From positions 30,900,793-30,964,792 of the forward strand of contig OZ024802.1 in assembly GCA_964017045.1 (NCBI GenBank): a stretch of 64,000 nucleotides of DNA. Reading direction: 5' to 3'. Positions 59,359 to 64,000 of this stretch are shown here, piece after piece. Under the pieces are notes generated by a model. It saw only the letters and a program-made list of their open reading frames with translations. It ran no database searches and was not told where the DNA came from. Every line of letters starts with the position of its first letter. Position 1 is the first letter of the stretch. The translations under genes and the position numbers were made by a program. Source of the stretch: Omphiscola glabra (Eukaryota > Mollusca > Gastropoda > Lymnaeidae).

Positions 59359-62300
59359 TTAATAGTTTTGTAGCCTCATGATGGCAGGCAATGCAGTTTG
59401 GGGTGGTTTCAATGAATAAAAAGACCCAGCTGAACAAATGGCCCTATAGCCATTACTCGCTGGGGGTGCTGACTTGATGGTCCTGTGGCCTCTTCCTGGC
59501 TGGCTAGCTGATCTGAGCGACAGAGCTGGAGGGAGTGCATTGTTTTGGGGAAGTGAACGTTGAACACGTTGCGAAATGGACCTGATAAGATCTCGTGTTT
59601 GCTTCAAATTGTACCCTGAGAAAAAGAGGATTTGTCAGTAGATAATTAACATCAATATTACAAAAAAATGACACATTGATATAGCTGAATATTGATAGCA
59701 TTAGTTTGTACAGTGTTTCAATTTAAAATATCAAAAAAATCTTGTAAAGCAGTTTAAAAATTAAAAAGTCATTTCATAAGGCACATTTTTTTTCCCCACT
59801 TTCGTTTTTAAAAATAATATTTAACAATTTATTTTTTATCAGCAGACATTATTCAAATAAACTGATTATTTCTTTTACAAAATTTATTAAATAAAGGTTT
59901 GTTTTGTAAGGAAGAAAAATGTTCTAAATTTACCTTTCAGTCTTGAAACAATGTCATCTGAAAAATATCCTGAATTGATCCATTCCTCAAAGTCTTCAAT
60001 ATGATCAAATGCTGCACATCCTACAGAGATACAAAATTTAACAATTACTTGTTTTTAAAGTTCACAACCTGCACACCGACTCGCTGTTGAAATAACTTAT
60101 TACTTCCCCTCTCTATAAAGTCTCATTGAGTGGAACCTATTATTTATTACTTTGTAAACATTACACACTTGGACTTGTAGCGTGGAGCAGGCCAGAACCC
60201 TCCATGGGGTGTAATGCCATTGATTATGAAACATAATATTAATGTATAGCACTTGGAGAATTCTTAAATTCTAACATTTTAATATAATTTTGTAGAAAGT
60301 ATTTTGGATTGTTTTCAAACTGAACCCCCCAAAAAATGATAATAAAATAAAGGTGGATCATGGAGGGGGAGATAATTCTTGTTTACTCTAATACTATGAG
60401 CTGGTCAGTGCCTACCATAAATATTTTTCTGCCTCATGTTGGCCCCATTGTTGATGAGCAAACGTGCAGCCAAGGGGTTGCTAGCTTTACATGCCATCAT
60501 GAGGGGCGAGCTTCCTTCATTATTCAAGTGATCAACCTGGGATCCAAATGCTAACAATACCTCTAGAACATCCGTGGGTCCACTCAGCATCGCTGCCTGA
60601 TGCAACGTGCTGTTCCCATCCTCATAAACAGGATTAGCATCTGCTCCATTTTGTAGTAGGAATTTAACCGCATCCACGCGAGAAGCACTGCATACAGTTT
60701 GGAAGAGAAACGTTATAAAAATGCAAAACAAGCAATACTTGTTCAATAGTAAATATTTCAGATTACATTCTGCATAGATAAAGTAAGCAACAGTCATACA
60801 TTTTTTTAACGACCTCTTTTTGCAGGAAAAAATTCCAGTCCTCTGTTTTTTTTAATTCAATCAACTGGTCCTTGTACATAGAGCCACCTGCTGGATACAC
60901 TGTACAATAAAGCAATGTTGCCATGTGGGTTATATGGCCCCTCAGTGGGCCACAGCCTATAACTTTGTGGGCCACAGCCTATAGCTTTGTGGGCTACAGT
61001 CTATAACTTTGTGGGCCACAGTCTATAACTTTGTGGGCCACAGCCTATAACTTTGTGGGCCACAGCCTATAACTTTGTGGGTCACAGCCTATAACTTTGT
61101 GGGCCACAGCCTATAGCTTTGTGGGCCAAAGCCTATAACTTTGTGGGCCACAGCCTATAGCTTTGTGGGCCACAGTCTATAACTTTGTGGGCCACAGCCT
61201 ATAGCTTTGTGGGCCACAGCCTATAACTTTGTGGGCCACAGCCTATAGCTTTGTGGGCTACAGTCTATAACTTTGTGGGCCACAGTCTATAACTTTGTGG
61301 GCCACAGCCTATAACTTTGTGGGTCACAGCCTATAACTTTGTGGGCCACAGCCTATAGCTTTGTGGGCCAAAGCCTATAACTTTGTGGACCACAGCCTAT
61401 AGCTTTGTGGGCCACAGCCTATCGCTTTGTGGGCCACAGCCTATAACTTTGTGGGCTACAAGAACTTTGAAAAAGGACTTCATGTATATAATCTTGCTGT
61501 GGCAGTATGATCAGTATTTGTTTATGTGTACAATTTTGCTATCAGATACATCCCCAATCACAATTATCTAAGAAAATCTATGCTCTCTTGTAATGATTTT
61601 TCATGAAAACAAATTTTAAAAAATCATAATGCAATCAGTGAGTGTATAATTGAATTTAATTGTCACCAAGGAATCACCTTGACCTTATTAAACGGTGTGT
61701 TTTATGCTGCACATTATAATTGACACTAAAATCTTACACTTTAATTTTTTCCATTAAAATTTTATGAAGCAAGACATCTTGTTCTTTCTCTTTGAAGCTA
61801 AAGCCTTCCTGAATCAGCCTGAAAGGATAAACGTATCTCTGGTTTTTAAAAACAAACAAAACATTTGACTTATTTGGGGAGACTGAGCCTCTTTTTATTT
61901 TTAAAACATCATTGAATAATTTTATAAATATATCTCTACTATGGTACTACTGTAATTATAAAGTCCAAAATAAAAAAAATTTAAGTTAAGCATAATCTAT
62001 TAGATGTCCTAATTAATACATAGGGACAGTAAAAATAAAAATCGTCCTCAATGAATTCTGAATAATTATAAAGTCTTAATGGTGAATAGATTGCAATGTG
62101 ATCCCAACATAATGATGAATAGATTGCAATGTAATCCCAAAATAATAGTGAATAGATTGCAATGTAATCCCAACATAATAGTGAATAGATTGCAATGTGA
62201 TCCCAACATAATAGTGAATAGATTGCAATGTAATCCCAACATAATGTACACTGCTCACCACCGGGCACAATTTAAAAAGTTGTTTGCTACGGCCAGATAA

Positions 62301-63965
62301 AGAAGACTCGGGGGGCCGTCTGTCGTCTCATCATTGCAGCTTTTCAAGATGGTTTGATCTTTGTCACTGTCTAATAGAACTGAGGCAGCGTCAACACGGC
62401 CTTGCATTATGCAGCAGTGGATGGGCAGGAGATTCTGCAGGAAATAGTAAATAGAAGTACCATAAAATAACTAAGAACAAGTACATATACATTTATATTT
62501 TTACAATTTTGAATAGGTGCCACCCTTAAATGATGTCAAACATCTGGGGGGGGGGGGGGTGGTGTCCACATATGTTTGATGTGTGGCCAGGGTGTCATTT
62601 TTATTATGATGATTTGGGATGTTAGGGGGATCATCAAAAAATTGGTTAAAAAAGCATGACAACATTTTTTATTGCCCTTGATAGTTCAAATAAGGAACAT
62701 AAAGATATTGATTTAAAATGTTCTTATGTTCCCCTTGAATTCTAATTGAAACTCCTGAATTCCTATCACAGGAACAGAATTTCGCTACTAATATTTGAAC
62801 GTTATGAGACAACAGTATAACAAATGGAGTTAAAAATCACATAAGTGAAACATAGCTCTGAAATATAACATAAACATCAATTCTTTCTAAACGTATTCTT
62901 AATTTTAAAAAGCATTTTAAAAAAAGTATTACTTTCTTATTCCTTTTCAAAACATTAGCACCCCATTCAAGGAGTAAGCTAAGACACTTGAGGTCTGTTG
63001 GTCTGTCTACCTCCCCATAGCATTTGGTGTGTAAGCAGGTATTCCTTTCGGCATCTTCAGCTCCAACCTCAGCACCATTTTCCAAGAGCAGCTGAATATT
63101 CAGAAACCGAAACAAAGGGTCATAACACTTAGAAACTTAACATCAATCCTATAGCTGGATTTAATGGTTTATAATATTATACAACAAACTAATTTGAAAT
63201 TCTTAAAAAATAATTGAAAAATAATATTATATCATATATATTTTCAATGAGTGACTAAACTGAAAGTTAAAAAATAAATTTTGATTCAAATAGCAAAATG
63301 TTGCAAAATAAGTTATTTATCAGAAAATAGATCCCTGTGTTACCAGCAATGTTTCATGGTCTTTTGCCCTTTGCAAGGGTGTTGCTCCTTTAAAATCTTT
63401 TAAATTAACATTGACTTTCATCTGCAGCAAACTATTGATGATGCTGTGGTAACCATAGAAACTGGCTGTATGCAGTAAAGTACTTCCATTTATACACCTG
63501 AAGCAATAAATATGGCTTTTTATTAATCAGACATTTTAAATGAATTTAAGTTATGAAGAAAATGAGAAAATATTATTTGAGAGCACTGAATTGGGATGTG
63601 GTGGTGTGCGGGTTGGTGTAAAATATAAGGTAACTTACATATTTTGGTGTATGTCAAAGGAATTTCTTGTAAAATTATAAAACTATATATTAGATTTATT
63701 GCAAATTTCATAATTTTTCTCTTCCCATTGACATCCAAAATAATGTGGTACAGGCACCAATAACCACTGTAACATTGATGAAAAAAAAATCAGCCCTTTT
63801 AAAACAAAGGAAAAGGCAATTTGAAAGGTGATTTAAATACGGACCTGCTGTGGAGTGAACAAAATTGTCTTTCCCCACTTCGGTGGTCTCTGATGGCTTG
63901 TTCCATCACCTCCTTACTTCCTTTCATTATCTTTGGCACAGTTGTGGAATAATGTTCATACAAGT
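59359..63965 (-). CDS. ankyrin-repeat protein, 5' end beyond the window
   Basis: Seven minus-strand exons in transcription order: 63845-63965, 63344-63497, 62933-63091, 62259-62434, 60416-60687, 59934-60020, 59359-59615. All have AG/GT borders and matching phases, giving about 408 residues to the stop. The first exon seen begins in mid-codon, so at least one more lies past 64000. Ankyrin repeats: NGSTLLHTASFYGYHSI, LLLENGAEV, CLSLLLEWGANVL, LLPIHCCIMQGRVDAA, AVKFLLQNGADANP, STLHQAAMLSG, VLEVLLAFGSQVD, SSPLMMACKASN, ARLLINNGANMRQ. The tail has a conserved-looking helix (FEEWINSGYFSDDIVSRLK, QTRDLIRSISQRVQ) and a Ser/Pro-rich end. Ankyrin repeats bind proteins; no catalytic domain is seen. The overall size is like ANKRD61 but I could not establish that identity. 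Confidence 0.88.
60945..61460. repeat. 22-bp minisatellite, about 23 copies (ankyrin gene intron)
   Basis: Unit GGGCCACAGCCTATAACTTT plus GT, with TATAGC/TATAAC and CAGTC/CAGCC variants. A block of variants (about 60960-61150) recurs about 286 bp further on (61246-61420), i.e. a 13-unit higher-order repeat. Confidence 0.96.
61461..62078. other. ankyrin gene intron, no element recognised
   Basis: AT-rich intron sequence with nothing assignable. Confidence 0.4.
62079..62247. repeat. 33-bp tandem repeat, 5 copies (ankyrin gene intron)
   Basis: Unit GTGAATAGATTGCAATGTAA, TCCCAACATAATA. It ends just 11 bp from the splice donor of the adjoining exon (62259-62434, minus strand). Eleven codons long, so several frames are open. 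Confidence 0.95.
62546..62561. repeat. poly(G) tract
   Basis: An uninterrupted G run within the ankyrin gene intron. Confidence 0.9.
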
Positions 63966-64000
63966 CTGAAGCAGAAACAAAAAATGTCTTTAGGCCAACT

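Noticed and set aside
60945..62247. CRISPR-like repeat spacing
   Set aside because: The 22-bp and 33-bp units are directly contiguous with no unique spacers, and the genome is clearly animal.

Overview
The window is animal nuclear DNA: AT-rich, with short coding exons bounded by GT/AG, long introns, many tandem arrays and many small DNA transposons. Two intronic copies of a SPIN-like hAT element, gastropod-type interspersed repeats and the two conserved genes point to a mollusc, most likely a heterobranch (pond-snail-like) gastropod. That placement is inference; no species was identified.

Layout. 1-12.3 kb is repeat country: a 20-bp minisatellite (1.26-2.6 kb), a LINE 3' end (2.9-3.3 kb), a complete but internally decayed hAT element with its 8-bp target duplication (3.8-5.4 kb), and a roughly 4-kb inverted-repeat structure (6.2-10.35 kb) whose inner arms are oppositely oriented 18-bp GGATCC-rich arrays and whose centre holds retrotransposon debris and a hAT MITE. 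12.36-32.97 kb is a 25-exon + strand gene for CHD1L/ALC1, the poly(ADP-ribose)-activated nucleosome remodeller: Snf2 ATPase, linker, macro domain and, unexpectedly, a C-terminal BRCT domain. Its first coding exon was not securely found. Two of its introns have U12 (minor spliceosome) signals, one of them AT-AC. 33-38.9 kb is intergenic with a mariner-like MITE, a minus-strand LINE fragment and a piggyBac-like MITE. 38.89-40.89 kb is a 663-residue single-exon reading frame with two C2HC fingers. 44.99-53.21 kb is a complete 13-exon API5 gene. 59.36-63.97 kb is the 3' part of a minus-strand ankyrin-repeat gene that runs off the right edge.

The genes do not form an operon or pathway cluster. CHD1L (DNA repair and chromatin), API5 (anti-apoptotic nuclear HEAT-repeat protein) and the finger protein are probably independent nuclear genes. 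Introns of CHD1L are unusually rich in minisatellites with units of about 28-53 bp. One 30-bp array duplicates a 3' splice site in frame, and one 42-bp array forms an open frame running into an exon.
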